A stretch of DNA of 64,000 nt from Streptomyces sp. NBC_00223. Lineage in GTDB: Bacteria > Actinomycetota > Actinomycetes > Streptomycetales > Streptomycetaceae. The translations under genes and the position numbers were made by a program. Location of the stretch: NCBI RefSeq assembly GCF_036199905.1, contig NZ_CP108109.1, positions 372,001 through 436,000 on the forward strand, in the 5' to 3' direction. Of this stretch, positions 36,579 through 45,210 are shown piece by piece. A model generated the notes under the pieces. It did not search any database. It was not told where the DNA came from and was given only the letters and a program-made list of their open reading frames with translations. Each line of letters opens with the position of its first letter. Position 1 is the stretch's first letter.

Positions 36579-37958
36579 ATGTCGGACGTCGGTTCGTCGA
36601 GCGGCAGTGTGACCAGTAATACGTCTCATACGTCCCCCTCGCGCAGGAACGTACTGCGGGGAGTGGCCGGCGCGGCGGGACTCGCCGCTGTCTCCGGGGG
36701 ACTGCTGACGGCCTGCGGCAGCGGCTCGGACGCGAAGGACGAGAAGAAGGGCGGCTCCGGGGGCGGCACGGCCTCCGTGGCGGGCAGCACGGTCACCTTC
36801 GGGTCGAACTACTCCGACCCCTCGGCCAAGGCCGCGTTCGCCGCGCTGACCACCGCGGCGACGGCCGCCACCAAGGTCGAGGTCAAGACCAACACGGTCG
36901 ACCACAACACCTTCCAGCAGAGCATCACCAGCTATCTGCAGGGCACCCCCGACGACCTGTTCACCTGGTTCGCGGGCTACCGCATGCAGTACTTCGCCGC
37001 GCAGGGCCTGGCCGAGCCGATCGACGACGTGTGGGAGAAGATCGGCGGCGGCCTGAGCGACTCCGCAAAGAAGCTCTCCACCGGCCTGGACGGCCACCAG
37101 TACCTGGTGCCGATCTACAACTACCCCTGGGTGGTCTTCTACAACAAGAGCCAGTTCGCGCGGGCCGGTTACACCGTCCCCGCCACCTGGGACGAGTATG
37201 TGGCGCTGGCCAAGAGGATGAAGGGCGACGGCCTGGTCCCGATCGCCTTCGCCGACAAGGACGGCTGGCCCGCGCTCGGCACGTTCGACATCCTCAATAT
37301 GCGGATCAACGGGTACGACTACCACAGCAAGTTGATGAAGCACGAGATCCCGTGGACGGATCAGGGCGTGCACACCGTCTTCCAGCACTGGGCGGAGATC
37401 ATGCCGTATCTCCAGTCCGGCGCCAACGGACGCATATGGCAGGACGCGGCCAAGACCCTGGAGACCAAGAAGGCCGGGATGATGTTCCAGGGCACCAACC
37501 AGGTGGCGGCGCAGTACGTCACCGACCAAGTGGACCTGGACGACCTGGACTTCTTCCCCTTCCCCGCGATCAACCCGCAGTGGGGCCAGGACTACATGGA
37601 CGCGCCCACCGACGGCTTCATGCTCAGCCGGAAGGCCAAGAACCCGGACGCCGCCAAGGCGATCCTGGAGTACATCGGCACCGGACCTGCCGAGGCGCAG
37701 TACCTCAAGACCGACCAGTGGGACGTGGGCCTGGCCAACGGCCTCGAAGTGCCCTCGTACAACGCGATCCAGCGGAAGTCGGTCACCGAGATCGCCAAGT
37801 GCAAGGCGGTCGCGCAGTTCATGGACCGCGACGCCGATCCGGCGATGGCCACCGCGATGATCGCCGTCATCCAGAAGTTCATCGACGACCCGAGCACGGG
37901 CAACATCGCGGCGCTGCAGAAGAGCGCGGAGTCCCAGGCGAAGGCGATCTACTCCTGA
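36579..37958 (+). CDS. Sugar-binding lipoprotein, probable Tat substrate
   Basis: A 459-residue CUT1 solute-binding protein. The N-terminus has the twin-arginine motif SRRNVLR (21-27), a moderately hydrophobic core and lipobox LLTAC (Cys46). It is therefore probably exported folded by Tat and lipidated. The mature part has the typical pattern of this family (TPDDLFTWFAGYRM, YLVPIYNYPWVVFYNKSQFA, APTDGFMLSRKAKNPDAAK). ATG with GGAGG upstream. First of three genes; the permease ATG overlaps its stop (TGATG). The carbohydrate is unknown, as no glycosidase is linked. Confidence 0.93.
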   Translation: MSDVGSSSGSVTSNTSHTSPSRRNVLRGVAGAAGLAAVSGGLLTACGSGSDAKDEKKGGSGGGTASVAGSTVTFGSNYSDPSAKAAFAALTTAATAATKVEVKTNTVDHNTFQQSITSYLQGTPDDLFTWFAGYRMQYFAAQGLAEPIDDVWEKIGGGLSDSAKKLSTGLDGHQYLVPIYNYPWVVFYNKSQFARAGYTVPATWDEYVALAKRMKGDGLVPIAFADKDGWPALGTFDILNMRINGYDYHSKLMKHEIPWTDQGVHTVFQHWAEIMPYLQSGANGRIWQDAAKTLETKKAGMMFQGTNQVAAQYVTDQVDLDDLDFFPFPAINPQWGQDYMDAPTDGFMLSRKAKNPDAAKAILEYIGTGPAEAQYLKTDQWDVGLANGLEVPSYNAIQRKSVTEIAKCKAVAQFMDRDADPAMATAMIAVIQKFIDDPSTGNIAALQKSAESQAKAIYS

Positions 37959-38965
37959 TGAGTTCCGCCGTCTCCCAGGCGCGCACCCCGGCGGCGGCGC
38001 CGGACGGGACCGGGTCGCCGGCCCGTCGCCGCCGGGGCGTGCGCGGCCTGTCCGCCCGGGACCGGGTGGTGGTCGCCCTGCTGCTCGGCATCCCGCTGCT
38101 GCTGGACCTGGCCTTCGTCTGGTTCCCCGCGATCGGCACGGTGCTGCTGTCGTTCACCAAGTGGAACGGCGTCGGCGGTCTGCACACGACGACCTGCAAG
38201 CCGAACCTGCCGTCGATCCTCAACAACGGCTGTGTGTACGGCGTGCAGAACTACCACCAAGCCGCCACGATCTACCCCGAGTTCTGGCCCGCGGTCCGCC
38301 ACAACCTCATCTGGCTGGCCGTCTTCGTGCTGTTCGCCACCCCGCTGGGCATGCTCTTCGCGGTGCTGATCGACCGCGGCATCCGCGGCAGCCGGATGTA
38401 CCAGAGCATGCTCTTTCTGCCCGTCATGCTCTCGCTCGCGCTGATCGGCATCATCTGGGAGTTCGTCTACTCGCAGAACTTCGGCCTGATCAACACCGTG
38501 ATCGGGCGCGACGGCAACGACAACGCGATCGACTGGCTCGGCAATCCGCGTCTCAACTTGTGGGCGGTGCTGGTCGAGGCCACCTGGCGGCAGTCCGGAT
38601 ACGTGATGGTGCTCTACCTGGCCGGGCTCAAAGCGGTCGACCCGACGCTGCGGGAAGCAGCGCGGGTCGACGGCGCCAACGACTGGCAGACCTTCTGGCG
38701 GGTGATCTTCCCCGTGATGCGGCCGATCAACATCGTCATCATGGTCGTCACCGTCATCGAGTCCCTGCGCGCCTTCGACCTGGTCTACATCACCAACAAG
38801 GGCGTCAACGGCCTCGAACTGCTCTCGGTGCTGGTGACCTCCAACATCGTCGGCGAGACGCAGCGGGTCGGCTTCGGGTCCGCGCTGGGTGTGGTGCTGC
38901 TGCTGATCTCGCTGGTGCCGATCAGCCTCTTCCTCCACCAGACCTTCCGCCGAGAGGAGTCGTAG
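37958..38965 (+). CDS. Sugar ABC transporter permease (MalF type)
   Basis: A 335-residue CUT1 permease. A 35-residue hydrophilic N-terminus is followed by six spans, with a short extracytoplasmic insertion containing two cysteines (TTTCKPNLPSILNNGCV). The EAA loop is TLREAARVDGANDWQTFWRV (about 229-248). The start overlaps the binding-protein stop and its own stop overlaps the next permease start by one base. The cysteine-bearing insertion is a feature of one CUT1 subgroup. Confidence 0.93.
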   Translation: MSSAVSQARTPAAAPDGTGSPARRRRGVRGLSARDRVVVALLLGIPLLLDLAFVWFPAIGTVLLSFTKWNGVGGLHTTTCKPNLPSILNNGCVYGVQNYHQAATIYPEFWPAVRHNLIWLAVFVLFATPLGMLFAVLIDRGIRGSRMYQSMLFLPVMLSLALIGIIWEFVYSQNFGLINTVIGRDGNDNAIDWLGNPRLNLWAVLVEATWRQSGYVMVLYLAGLKAVDPTLREAARVDGANDWQTFWRVIFPVMRPINIVIMVVTVIESLRAFDLVYITNKGVNGLELLSVLVTSNIVGETQRVGFGSALGVVLLLISLVPISLFLHQTFRREES

Positions 38966-39891
38966 TGAGCACCGACACCCTTGCGCGGCGCCCGGCGTCC
39001 CCCGCGGCGGCTGCCGGGACGGACCGTGGTCGAAGGCCGCGGCGGTGGGGCCAAATCACCTCGCAGGTCTTCCTGATCTGCGCCTCGGTGCTGTGGGTCC
39101 TGCCGATACTCTTCGCCCTCTACGTGGCCGTACGCCCGTACTCGGACACCCGGACGCACGGCTATGTCTCCCTTCCGCACCACCTGACGTTCGACAACTT
39201 CCGCCAGGCGTGGACCCAGTCGGACCTGCCGCGCTTCTTCTGGAACTCGGTGCTGATCACCGTCCCGGCGGTGGTCATCGTGCTGGCGCTGGCCTCGGGG
39301 GTGGCGTTCGTCCTCACCCGGGTCGACGTGAAGGTCAACGTCGCCCTGCTGATCGTCTTCACGGCCGGCAATCTGCTCCCCCAACAGGTCATCATCACAC
39401 CGCTGTTCCGTATGTACCTGAAGATCCCGCTGCCGTCCTTCCTCAGCGGCAGCGGACTGATGTACAACTCGCTCTTCGGCCTCGTCGTCATCAACGTCGC
39501 CTTCCAGCTGGGCTTTTGCGTCTTCGTGCTCAGCAACTACATGAAGTCGATCCCCGGTGAGATGTACGAGGCCGCGCTCGTGGACGGCGCGGGGCTGTGG
39601 ACGCGGTTCTGGCGGCTGACGCTTCCGCTGTGCCGGCCGGCCCTCGCGGCGCTGGCGACCTTGCTGACGACCTGGATCTACAACGACTTCTTCTGGGCCG
39701 TCACCCTGATGTCGTCGGGCGACAAACGCCCGGTCACCTCCGCACTGGCCAATCTCCAGGGGGAGTTCGTCAGCAATCAGAACCTCATCGCGGCGGCGGC
39801 GATGATCGTGGCGGTTCCGACGCTGGTGGTGTACGTGCTGTTGCAGAAGCAGTTCATCGCGGGGCTGTCGCTGGGGTCCGGCAAGGGCTGA
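38965..39891 (+). CDS. Sugar ABC transporter permease (MalG type)
   Basis: A 308-residue CUT1 permease with GTG start inside the preceding TAG (TAGTG). Six spans; the EAA loop is EMYEAALVDGAGLWTRFWRL (about 194-213). Last gene of the operon. No ATPase or glycosidase gene follows, so the shared MsiK ATPase is presumed and intracellular processing enzymes must be encoded elsewhere. Confidence 0.93.
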   Translation: MSTDTLARRPASPAAAAGTDRGRRPRRWGQITSQVFLICASVLWVLPILFALYVAVRPYSDTRTHGYVSLPHHLTFDNFRQAWTQSDLPRFFWNSVLITVPAVVIVLALASGVAFVLTRVDVKVNVALLIVFTAGNLLPQQVIITPLFRMYLKIPLPSFLSGSGLMYNSLFGLVVINVAFQLGFCVFVLSNYMKSIPGEMYEAALVDGAGLWTRFWRLTLPLCRPALAALATLLTTWIYNDFFWAVTLMSSGDKRPVTSALANLQGEFVSNQNLIAAAAMIVAVPTLVVYVLLQKQFIAGLSLGSGKG

Positions 39892-39922
39892 GCGGCGGGC
39901 GGGCGGGCGCGGGGGCCCGCGC

Positions 39923-40606
39923 TCAGGCGCCCGGGTGGGCGGTGTCCGTGTCTCCCGCGTGCTCGGCGTGCTCGGCGTGCTCGGCGGCCAGGGCGACGAC
40001 TTGGGCGGCGAGAGCGGTCAGGGCGGGCTCCTGGTCGGCCGAGGCGCGGGCCAGGCGCGCGATGTCGTCGGTCCAGGCGCCGGTGGCCCGGTCGTCGACG
40101 CCGATCCGGTCGAAGCCGCGGTCCAGCAGCCCGCGGGCGTCCTGCGGGCGGCGCCGGGCCACGGCCTTGACCGCGCCGACCGCGTTGGCCAGGGCGCTGG
40201 CCGGCCGGGACCACTCGTCGTCCCGCGCCCACGCCCGCGGATTCCCGACGTCGTACGCGGCGTCCCCGGCGACGGACTCGGCCCGTACGGAAAGGTCGAG
40301 GCGCCAGAACAGTGGCAGGCCCTCGAAGCGTACGAACAGCAGGCGCCGGCGCTCGGAGTGACGGAAGTCCGGGTCGATCCGCACGTCGGCGACGGGCCGC
40401 ACCCGCTCCAGCACGGACCGGGCGCGCGTCACGCACCCGGTGAACGAGGGATCGGGTACGACCCACTCGACGTCGATGTCGCTGTACGCGTCGTCAGCCC
40501 CCGCTGCGAGCGAGCCGACCACTTGGGCCCGCGACCCGGCGCACGCGGCCTCCAGGGCCCCGCAGACCCCCCGCGCAACCCCCGCCCGCGCTTCCTCACC
40601 ACCCAC
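39923..40606 (-). CDS. Nucleotidyltransferase-fold protein
   Basis: A 227-residue protein with the Pol-beta superfamily signature GSLAAGADDAYSDIDVEWV (31-49), with catalytic aspartates Asp43 and Asp45 and a third acidic residue expected near RLDLSV (about 104). After the catalytic part is a helical C-terminus ending in an AEHAEHAEHA repeat. Similar proteins modify small molecules or tRNA, or act as toxins (MNT type), but no HEPN antitoxin partner is adjacent. Convergent with the permease gene; its stop codon is 32 bases from that gene's stop. Confidence 0.75.
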   Translation of the reverse strand: MGGEEARAGVARGVCGALEAACAGSRAQVVGSLAAGADDAYSDIDVEWVVPDPSFTGCVTRARSVLERVRPVADVRIDPDFRHSERRRLLFVRFEGLPLFWRLDLSVRAESVAGDAAYDVGNPRAWARDDEWSRPASALANAVGAVKAVARRRPQDARGLLDRGFDRIGVDDRATGAWTDDIARLARASADQEPALTALAAQVVALAAEHAEHAEHAGDTDTAHPGA

Positions 40607-40810
40607 CCCCGACCCCTACCCACCCCTCCGCCCCCTCCACCCGGCACGCGAAGTCGCCCGGCACGGGCTCGCCGTGGCAGACGTTGCCAGCGGCGGGCCT
40701 TGCGCAGTGCGGTTGGCCGCAGGCCGCGTCCACAGCGTCCGCGGATTCTCCGGCACTCGCCGCGACGGGTGGAACGCCCGCGTTCGGCGGCCGGACGGAT
40801 GGCCGCTCTG

Positions 40811-40873
40811 CGCCGTGGTCGTGGCAGGCGTCCGGCGCCGTGGTCGTGGCGGGCGTCCGGCGCCGTGGTGGTG
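40811..40873. repeat. 25-bp tandem repeat, 2.5 copies
   Basis: Unit CGCCGTGGTCGTGGCGGGCGTCCGG: copies 40811-40835 and 40836-40860 (one difference) and a partial copy 40861-40873. It abuts the stop codon of the YvlB-like gene. Confidence 0.85.
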
Positions 40874-41305
40874 CTACTCGCAGAAGACCTGCACCTTGGT
40901 GTCGGGCTCGTCGATGTCGACGGTGATGTCGTCGAGGTGCTCGATCAACTCCTCGATGTGCTGCGGCTTGAGCTCGCTCAGGTCGATCGGCACCCCTGAC
41001 CTGTTCAGTTCCGCGTTGACCTTGGTGAGCGCCCCCGGAGGGATGAGGCTTGTGAGCCGGACCCCGGCGCGCAGCAGTTGCAGCGGGACCCGGATGTTGA
41101 CCCGGCTGGGTCCGTCGCCGTCGGAGTCGTCCATCGCGTTCACCACCACGCGCAGGTACTTGGGCCGGGATTTCGGGCGGGGCACGGCTCCCGGCGGCAA
41201 CTCGGGCTGTTCCCGTTCGAGGGCGTCGATCAGCTGCTCGGCCTCGTCCGTGGTGATCCTGCCCTCGGCCAGCATCTCCAGGATCTGGCGGCGCTGCTCA
41301 TTCAT
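40874..41305 (-). CDS. YvlB/SHOCT-like protein
   Basis: A 143-residue cytosolic protein. The N-terminus MNEQRRQILEMLAEGRITTDEAEQLIDAL is the short SHOCT-like helix pair found at the start of YvlB/LiaX-type proteins. The middle (SRVNIRVPLQLLRAGVRLTSLIP) and acidic C-terminus (IEELIEHLDDITVDIDE) follow the same family. Related Bacillus proteins belong to cell-envelope stress operons (family knowledge). Third gene of a three-gene operon with a membrane protein and a DUF2089 regulator-like protein. Confidence 0.8.
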   Translation of the reverse strand: MNEQRRQILEMLAEGRITTDEAEQLIDALEREQPELPPGAVPRPKSRPKYLRVVVNAMDDSDGDGPSRVNIRVPLQLLRAGVRLTSLIPPGALTKVNAELNRSGVPIDLSELKPQHIEELIEHLDDITVDIDEPDTKVQVFCE

Positions 41306-41326
41306 CGTTGCTCCCTCTCCTCTGAC

Positions 41327-41587
41327 TCATCTGACGCTTATCAGTACGGCCGTTCGGCCCTGCTCGATCTCGAACCGGGTGCCGGGCAGCGCCCACAGCA
41401 GTTGCCCGATGCCGCGCAGCGCGCCCACCGGGCTCACCCCGGTGGCGAGGCAGACGATCACTCCGGCCCCCACGGCGAGCAGCAGCAGCGGGGAGAACAC
41501 CAGCAGTACCGGCAGGACGGGGACGTACAGCCGCCGCCGTCGGCCGTCGGAACGGCGATAACGCACCGTCACCAGCTGCGGGATCAT
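41327..41587 (-). CDS. Small membrane protein
   Basis: An 86-residue protein with a basic N-terminus (RYRRSDGRRRRL) and one long hydrophobic segment (about 22-50) that can span the membrane once or form a hairpin, then a short soluble tail. The ATG overlaps the stop of the DUF2089 gene (ATGA). It sits between DUF2089 and the YvlB-like gene, which is a conserved arrangement in Gram-positive bacteria. It may anchor or sense for these partners (inference). Confidence 0.75.
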   Translation of the reverse strand: MIPQLVTVRYRRSDGRRRRLYVPVLPVLLVFSPLLLLAVGAGVIVCLATGVSPVGALRGIGQLLWALPGTRFEIEQGRTAVLISVR

Positions 41588-41946
41588 CGGGACCTCTCCA
41601 GCTCGGCCAGCGCCTCCTGGGCGCTGATCTCCCCCCGCCGCAGGCGGTCGACGACGTCGGCGCCGGTGGGCGCGGGGTCGGTGTCGACGAAGTCGAGCTC
41701 CTCGGCGATCCGTTTGAGCCGGGACTTGATCGTCGGGTAGCTCACCCCGAAGATCCGCTCCATCTCCTTGATCGAACCGTGCGACCGTACGAACGCGGCG
41801 ACGAACACCTGGTCGTCGACGCCGAGCTGAGCCAGCTGCGGCGGCTCGAACTGCCCCTCGATCGCAACGCCGCTGTCCGCGAGACGGACCCGCTCGACCA
41901 CGAACGGCCGTCCCTGCGTCAGGTCCGTCAGTTCCTGCCAGTCCAC
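41584..41946 (-). CDS. DUF2089-family protein lacking the zinc ribbon
   Basis: A 120-residue protein. The helix-turn-helix-like core of DUF2089 is clear: FVAAFVRSHGSIKEMERIFG followed by VSYPTIKSRLKRIAEEL. In other members an N-terminal zinc ribbon (CPxCG..C..C) precedes this; here the region contains no cysteine, so metal binding has been lost while the strands (VEGQFE-type IEGQFE) remain. A second short helical segment (RRGEISAQEALAEL) at the end resembles the SHOCT-like motif of the third gene. GTG start. Likely DNA-binding regulator of its own operon. Confidence 0.85.
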   Translation of the reverse strand: MDWQELTDLTQGRPFVVERVRLADSGVAIEGQFEPPQLAQLGVDDQVFVAAFVRSHGSIKEMERIFGVSYPTIKSRLKRIAEELDFVDTDPAPTGADVVDRLRRGEISAQEALAELERSR

Positions 41947-41985
41947 CCTCGGCTCCGTTGCTCTCGGCGACGTGCTTACCGTTCA

Positions 41986-42014
41986 TTTGTACCTTGCGTT
42001 TTTTAAGACGTCAA
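41986..42014 (-). promoter_or_regulatory. Housekeeping-type promoter of the DUF2089 operon
   Basis: On the minus strand TTGACG (42014-42009) and TACAAA (41991-41986) are separated by 17 bases, close to the sigma-70/HrdB consensus. The surrounding 70 bases are strongly AT-rich, rare in this genome. Predicted leader to the GTG at 41946 is about 33 bases. Confidence 0.7.
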
Positions 42015-42146
42015 CGCGCAAACATTGATTTTTCTAAGTTGATCTTCAATATCTTGAACCTTCGACCTCCCGTCCCGCACGACCCGCGGTGTCCCCCGCG
42101 GCGGCCGGTGGCACAGTCGCCCCGGCGGCACGGCCAGGCGAATGTA

Positions 42147-42174
42147 CTAAGGTAGATTGATAAAGTAGCCTTAG
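42147..42174. promoter_or_regulatory. Inverted repeat at the MarR promoter
   Basis: CTAAGG (42147-42152) and CCTTAG (42169-42174) are perfect arms 16 bases apart, ending three bases before the MarR ATG at 42178. The spacer is AT-rich. This is a likely autoregulatory operator. Confidence 0.6.
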
Positions 42175-42177
42175 CAT

Positions 42178-42618
42178 ATGAACGATGACCTGGACCCTGA
42201 TGGAGTCGCCTCGGTCCTGCTGGCGAGTCTCAGCGTGCTGGTGCGACGGGTACGCCAAGTACCGGTCGACGGCGGACTGACGATGCCCGAGCGGACCGCT
42301 CTGTCGCAGCTGGACCGCTCGGGCCCCACCACCTCCTCGGCGCTTGCCCGGGAAGTACAGATCACCGCACAGGCCATGGGGGCGACGCTCGGCGCGCTGC
42401 GGGCCCGTGGCCTGGTCGAACGCCGCCCGGATCCGGAAGACGGCAGGCGCGCGGTGCTGACGGTGACCGACGCCGGTGTGCAGGCGCTCAAAGACAAGCG
42501 CAACGCGCGGACCGAACTCATCGCCCGGGCCCTGACCAGCGGTGAGTTCACCCCGACGGAGCTGGAGCGGCTCGCAGCGGCCGCGCCGCTGCTGGAGCGG
42601 CTGGCCCAGAACATCTGA
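42178..42618 (+). CDS. MarR-family regulator
   Basis: A 146-residue winged-helix regulator with normal MarR length. The recognition part is SSALAREVQITAQAMGATLGALRARGLV and the wing is RRPDPEDGRRAVLTVT. It is the first gene of a cluster with an MFS exporter (29 bases downstream), a 43-residue ORF and a PEBP protein. This arrangement suggests a repressor released by a drug-like compound exported by the pump. The start lies within a few bases of the promoter palindrome, so the transcript leader is very short. Confidence 0.9.
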   Translation: MNDDLDPDGVASVLLASLSVLVRRVRQVPVDGGLTMPERTALSQLDRSGPTTSSALAREVQITAQAMGATLGALRARGLVERRPDPEDGRRAVLTVTDAGVQALKDKRNARTELIARALTSGEFTPTELERLAAAAPLLERLAQNI

Positions 42619-42647
42619 CGCCGACGGAACCGTGAGGAAGCAAGCAG

Positions 42648-44411
42648 ATGACGGATCCTCTCGCGTCGCGCGCCCCGCGCCGCTCGGCCGGTGACGACCG
42701 GTACAAGTGGACGGCGCTGACGAATACGACCGCGGCGGTCTTCATGTCCGCGCTGGACGGCTCCATCGTGCTGATCGCCCTGCCGGCGATCTTCCGCGGC
42801 GTTCACCTGGACCCGCTGGCTCCGGGCAACATCGCGTACCTGCTGTGGATGATCATGGGGTACCGGCTGGTCCAGGCCGTTCTGGTGGTCACGGTGGGCC
42901 GGCTGGGAGACATGTACGGCCGGGTCCGGATCTACAACTCCGGGTTCGCGGTCTTCACCTTCGCCTCGATCCTGCTGTCCTTCGATCCCTTCGACGGCGG
43001 CCACGGAGCGATGTGGCTGATCGCCTGGAGGGTGGTGCAGGCCGTCGGCGGGTCGATGCTGACCGCGAACTCGGCCGCGATTCTGACCGACGCCTTCCCC
43101 GAGGAGCAGCGCGGCTTCGCCCTGGGCATCAATCAGGTCGCCGGCCTGGCCGGGATGTTCATCGGCCTGGTCGCCGGCGGACTGCTCGCCGCCTGGGACT
43201 GGCGGGCGGTGTTCTGGGTGAACGTGCCCGTCGGCGTGTTCTTCACGCTGTGGGCCTACCGCACCCTGCGTGAGACCGGCAAGCGCGGCGGCGGCCGGAT
43301 CGACTGGTGGGGCAACATCACCTTCGCGGTGGGCCTGAGCGCGGTCCTCATCGCGGTCACCTTCGGCCTCCAGCCCCACGGCGGGCACACCATGGGCTGG
43401 ACCAACCCGCTGGTCGACGCGATGATCGCCGGCGGACTGCTCCTCCTGGCAGCATTCGTCGCCATCGAGAACCGCGTCAGCGCGCCGATGATCCAACTCG
43501 GTCTCTTTCGCCTGCGGGCCTTCACTTTCGGCAACTTGGCGGGCCTGGCCATCTCGATCGGCCGCGGCGGGATGCAGTTCGTGCTGATCATCTGGCTACA
43601 GGGCATCTGGCTTCCGTTGCACGGCTACGACTACAGCGCCACGCCGCTGTGGGCGGGCATCTTCATGCTGCCGCTGACCGCCGGGTTCCTCGCCGCGGGC
43701 CCCGTCTCCGGCTATCTGTCCGACCGGATCGGCTCCCGGGGGCTGGCCACCGGCGGCGCGCTGCTGTTCGGCGCCAGCTTCCTGGGCCTGATGCTTCTGC
43801 CGATCGACTTCGGTTACTGGATCTTCGCTGTGCTGATCGCGCTCAACGGGATCGCCAGCGGCATGTTCGCCTCCCCCAACTCCTCCTCGATCATGGGCAG
43901 CGTGCCCGCGCGGTTGCGCGGTGTCGCCTCCGGCATGCGCGCCACCTTCCAGAACTCCGGCACCGCCGTCTCCATCGGCGTGTTCTTCTCCCTCATGATC
44001 GCCGGACTGGCCGGCAGCCTGCCGCACACCCTCACCGCCGGTCTGCGACAGCAGGGCGTACCGGCCCACGTCGCCACCCAGGTCGGCAGCCTGCCCCCGG
44101 TCTCGTCCCTGTTCGCCGCCCAACTGGGCGTCAACCCGATCCAGCACCTGCTCCAGCCAAGCGGCGCCCTGGCGCACCTGACGGCGGCGCAGCAACAGAC
44201 CCTGACCGGACGCGAGTTCTTCCCGGCCCTGATCTCCGGGCCCTTCCACTCGGGCCTGGTCATCGTGTTCGCCTTCGGTGCCGTCCTCGCCTTCCTCGCC
44301 GCGATCGCCTCCCTCCTACGCGGCGCCGGCCCCGCCGCCAAGGCCCCAGAACCGCAACAGGCCGCCACCGGTGACCCCGTCGCGCGACCGGACAGGTACA
44401 CCAGCGGCTGA
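42648..44411 (+). CDS. MFS drug exporter (DHA2, EmrB/QacA type)
   Basis: A 587-residue membrane protein with about 14 spans. Motif A appears as GRLGDMYGRVR (about 83-93), motif C-like GINQVAGLAGMFIGLVAGG near 165, and the second-half loop SDRIGSRGLATGG near 370. An unusually long extracytoplasmic loop before the last span (about 460-530, GLRQQGVPAHVATQVG) fits the QacA-like 14-span subgroup. Proton-driven export of lipophilic compounds is expected. Located directly after its MarR regulator. Confidence 0.92.
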   Translation: MTDPLASRAPRRSAGDDRYKWTALTNTTAAVFMSALDGSIVLIALPAIFRGVHLDPLAPGNIAYLLWMIMGYRLVQAVLVVTVGRLGDMYGRVRIYNSGFAVFTFASILLSFDPFDGGHGAMWLIAWRVVQAVGGSMLTANSAAILTDAFPEEQRGFALGINQVAGLAGMFIGLVAGGLLAAWDWRAVFWVNVPVGVFFTLWAYRTLRETGKRGGGRIDWWGNITFAVGLSAVLIAVTFGLQPHGGHTMGWTNPLVDAMIAGGLLLLAAFVAIENRVSAPMIQLGLFRLRAFTFGNLAGLAISIGRGGMQFVLIIWLQGIWLPLHGYDYSATPLWAGIFMLPLTAGFLAAGPVSGYLSDRIGSRGLATGGALLFGASFLGLMLLPIDFGYWIFAVLIALNGIASGMFASPNSSSIMGSVPARLRGVASGMRATFQNSGTAVSIGVFFSLMIAGLAGSLPHTLTAGLRQQGVPAHVATQVGSLPPVSSLFAAQLGVNPIQHLLQPSGALAHLTAAQQQTLTGREFFPALISGPFHSGLVIVFAFGAVLAFLAAIASLLRGAGPAAKAPEPQQAATGDPVARPDRYTSG

Positions 44412-44471
44412 GAGACCACCGCACCGCCCGACCCCGGCAACGAGCCGGCATCCGCAGGAGAGACCACCACC

Positions 44472-44603
44472 ATGACACCGACAACGATCGACCCCATGAC
44501 CGCACGCGTCGTGACCGACCCGCAGAAGCGCATCGTCCCGTCCCGCACCGACCATCCGGTCACCGCCGTCGAGATCATCGACCTGGTCGGGGCAACACGA
44601 TGA
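44472..44603 (+). CDS. Small 43-residue ORF coupled to the PEBP gene
   Basis: A short frame, ATG at 44472 with GGAGAG nine bases upstream, ending in a TGA that overlaps the PEBP ATG (ATGA, 44600-44603). The peptide begins MTPTTIDPMTARVVTDPQ and contains KRIVPSRTDHPVTAVEIID, which looks like a normal protein segment. It is too short to assign. It may be a real small protein, or the N-terminal part of a once longer gene. Placed between the MFS exporter and PEBP gene, it probably couples their translation. Confidence 0.5.
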   Translation: MTPTTIDPMTARVVTDPQKRIVPSRTDHPVTAVEIIDLVGATR

Positions 44604-45172
44604 TCCTCCTCGGCCGACTCCTGAACAACCGCAGAGCAGGCGAGACCCACATGGCGTGGAACCTGCCCAACCTGCAAGGGCCCGAGCTGCTGGCCCTCAC
44701 CAGCCAGGACTTCGGCCACGGCGACGTCATGCCGCTGAAGCACGGCGCGAAGCACATCGGCGGCGACGACCTGTCCCCCCACCTGGCCTGGACCCCGCCG
44801 CCGCCCGGCACCGCCCAACTCCTCCTGGTCGTCGAGGACATCGACGTCCCCCTGGCCAAGCCCGCCGTGCACTGCGTCGCCCTGATCGACCCGGCGGCCG
44901 AACACCTGGAGCCCGGCGCCCTCGCCGCGCGGCAGCCCGCCACCGGGGTACGGGTGCTGCGGTCCACCGTCGGACGCGGCTACCACGGGCCCGCACCCAT
45001 CAAAGGCCACGGGCCACACCACTACACCTTCCAACTGTTCGCCCTCGCAACCCCCGTGGACAGCGCCCCCGGCACGACGCCAGTGGACCGGGCACGGCCC
45101 CGCGTCCTCCTGCCCGCCATCACCGCCCCCGTCCTCGACCGCGCCCGCCTGACCGCCACCTTCGAACGCTGA
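44600..45172 (+). CDS. YbhB/YbcL-type phosphatidylethanolamine-binding protein (PEBP)
   Basis: A 190-residue cytosolic protein of the PEBP/RKIP fold. Ligand-site motifs are LSPHLAWTPPPPGTAQLLLVVEDIDVP (D-x-D-x-P as DIDVP) and GPAPIKGHGPHHYTFQLFAL, the GxRGYxGPxPPxGxHxYxF block with small changes. Function in bacteria is unknown; in this operon it follows an MFS exporter and its MarR regulator. ATG overlaps the preceding small ORF. A long perfect hairpin 38 bases after the stop ends the operon. Confidence 0.9.
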   Translation: MILLGRLLNNRRAGETHMAWNLPNLQGPELLALTSQDFGHGDVMPLKHGAKHIGGDDLSPHLAWTPPPPGTAQLLLVVEDIDVPLAKPAVHCVALIDPAAEHLEPGALAARQPATGVRVLRSTVGRGYHGPAPIKGHGPHHYTFQLFALATPVDSAPGTTPVDRARPRVLLPAITAPVLDRARLTATFER

Positions 45173-45210
45173 CCCCAGCCCCAGGCCGCGGGCCCCAGCA
45201 CAGGCGGCGT

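Noticed and set aside
39907-39922. GCGCGGG/CCCGCGC hairpin between convergent genes
   Set aside because: Only a 2-nt loop and 7-bp stem in all-GC sequence; weak evidence for a terminator.
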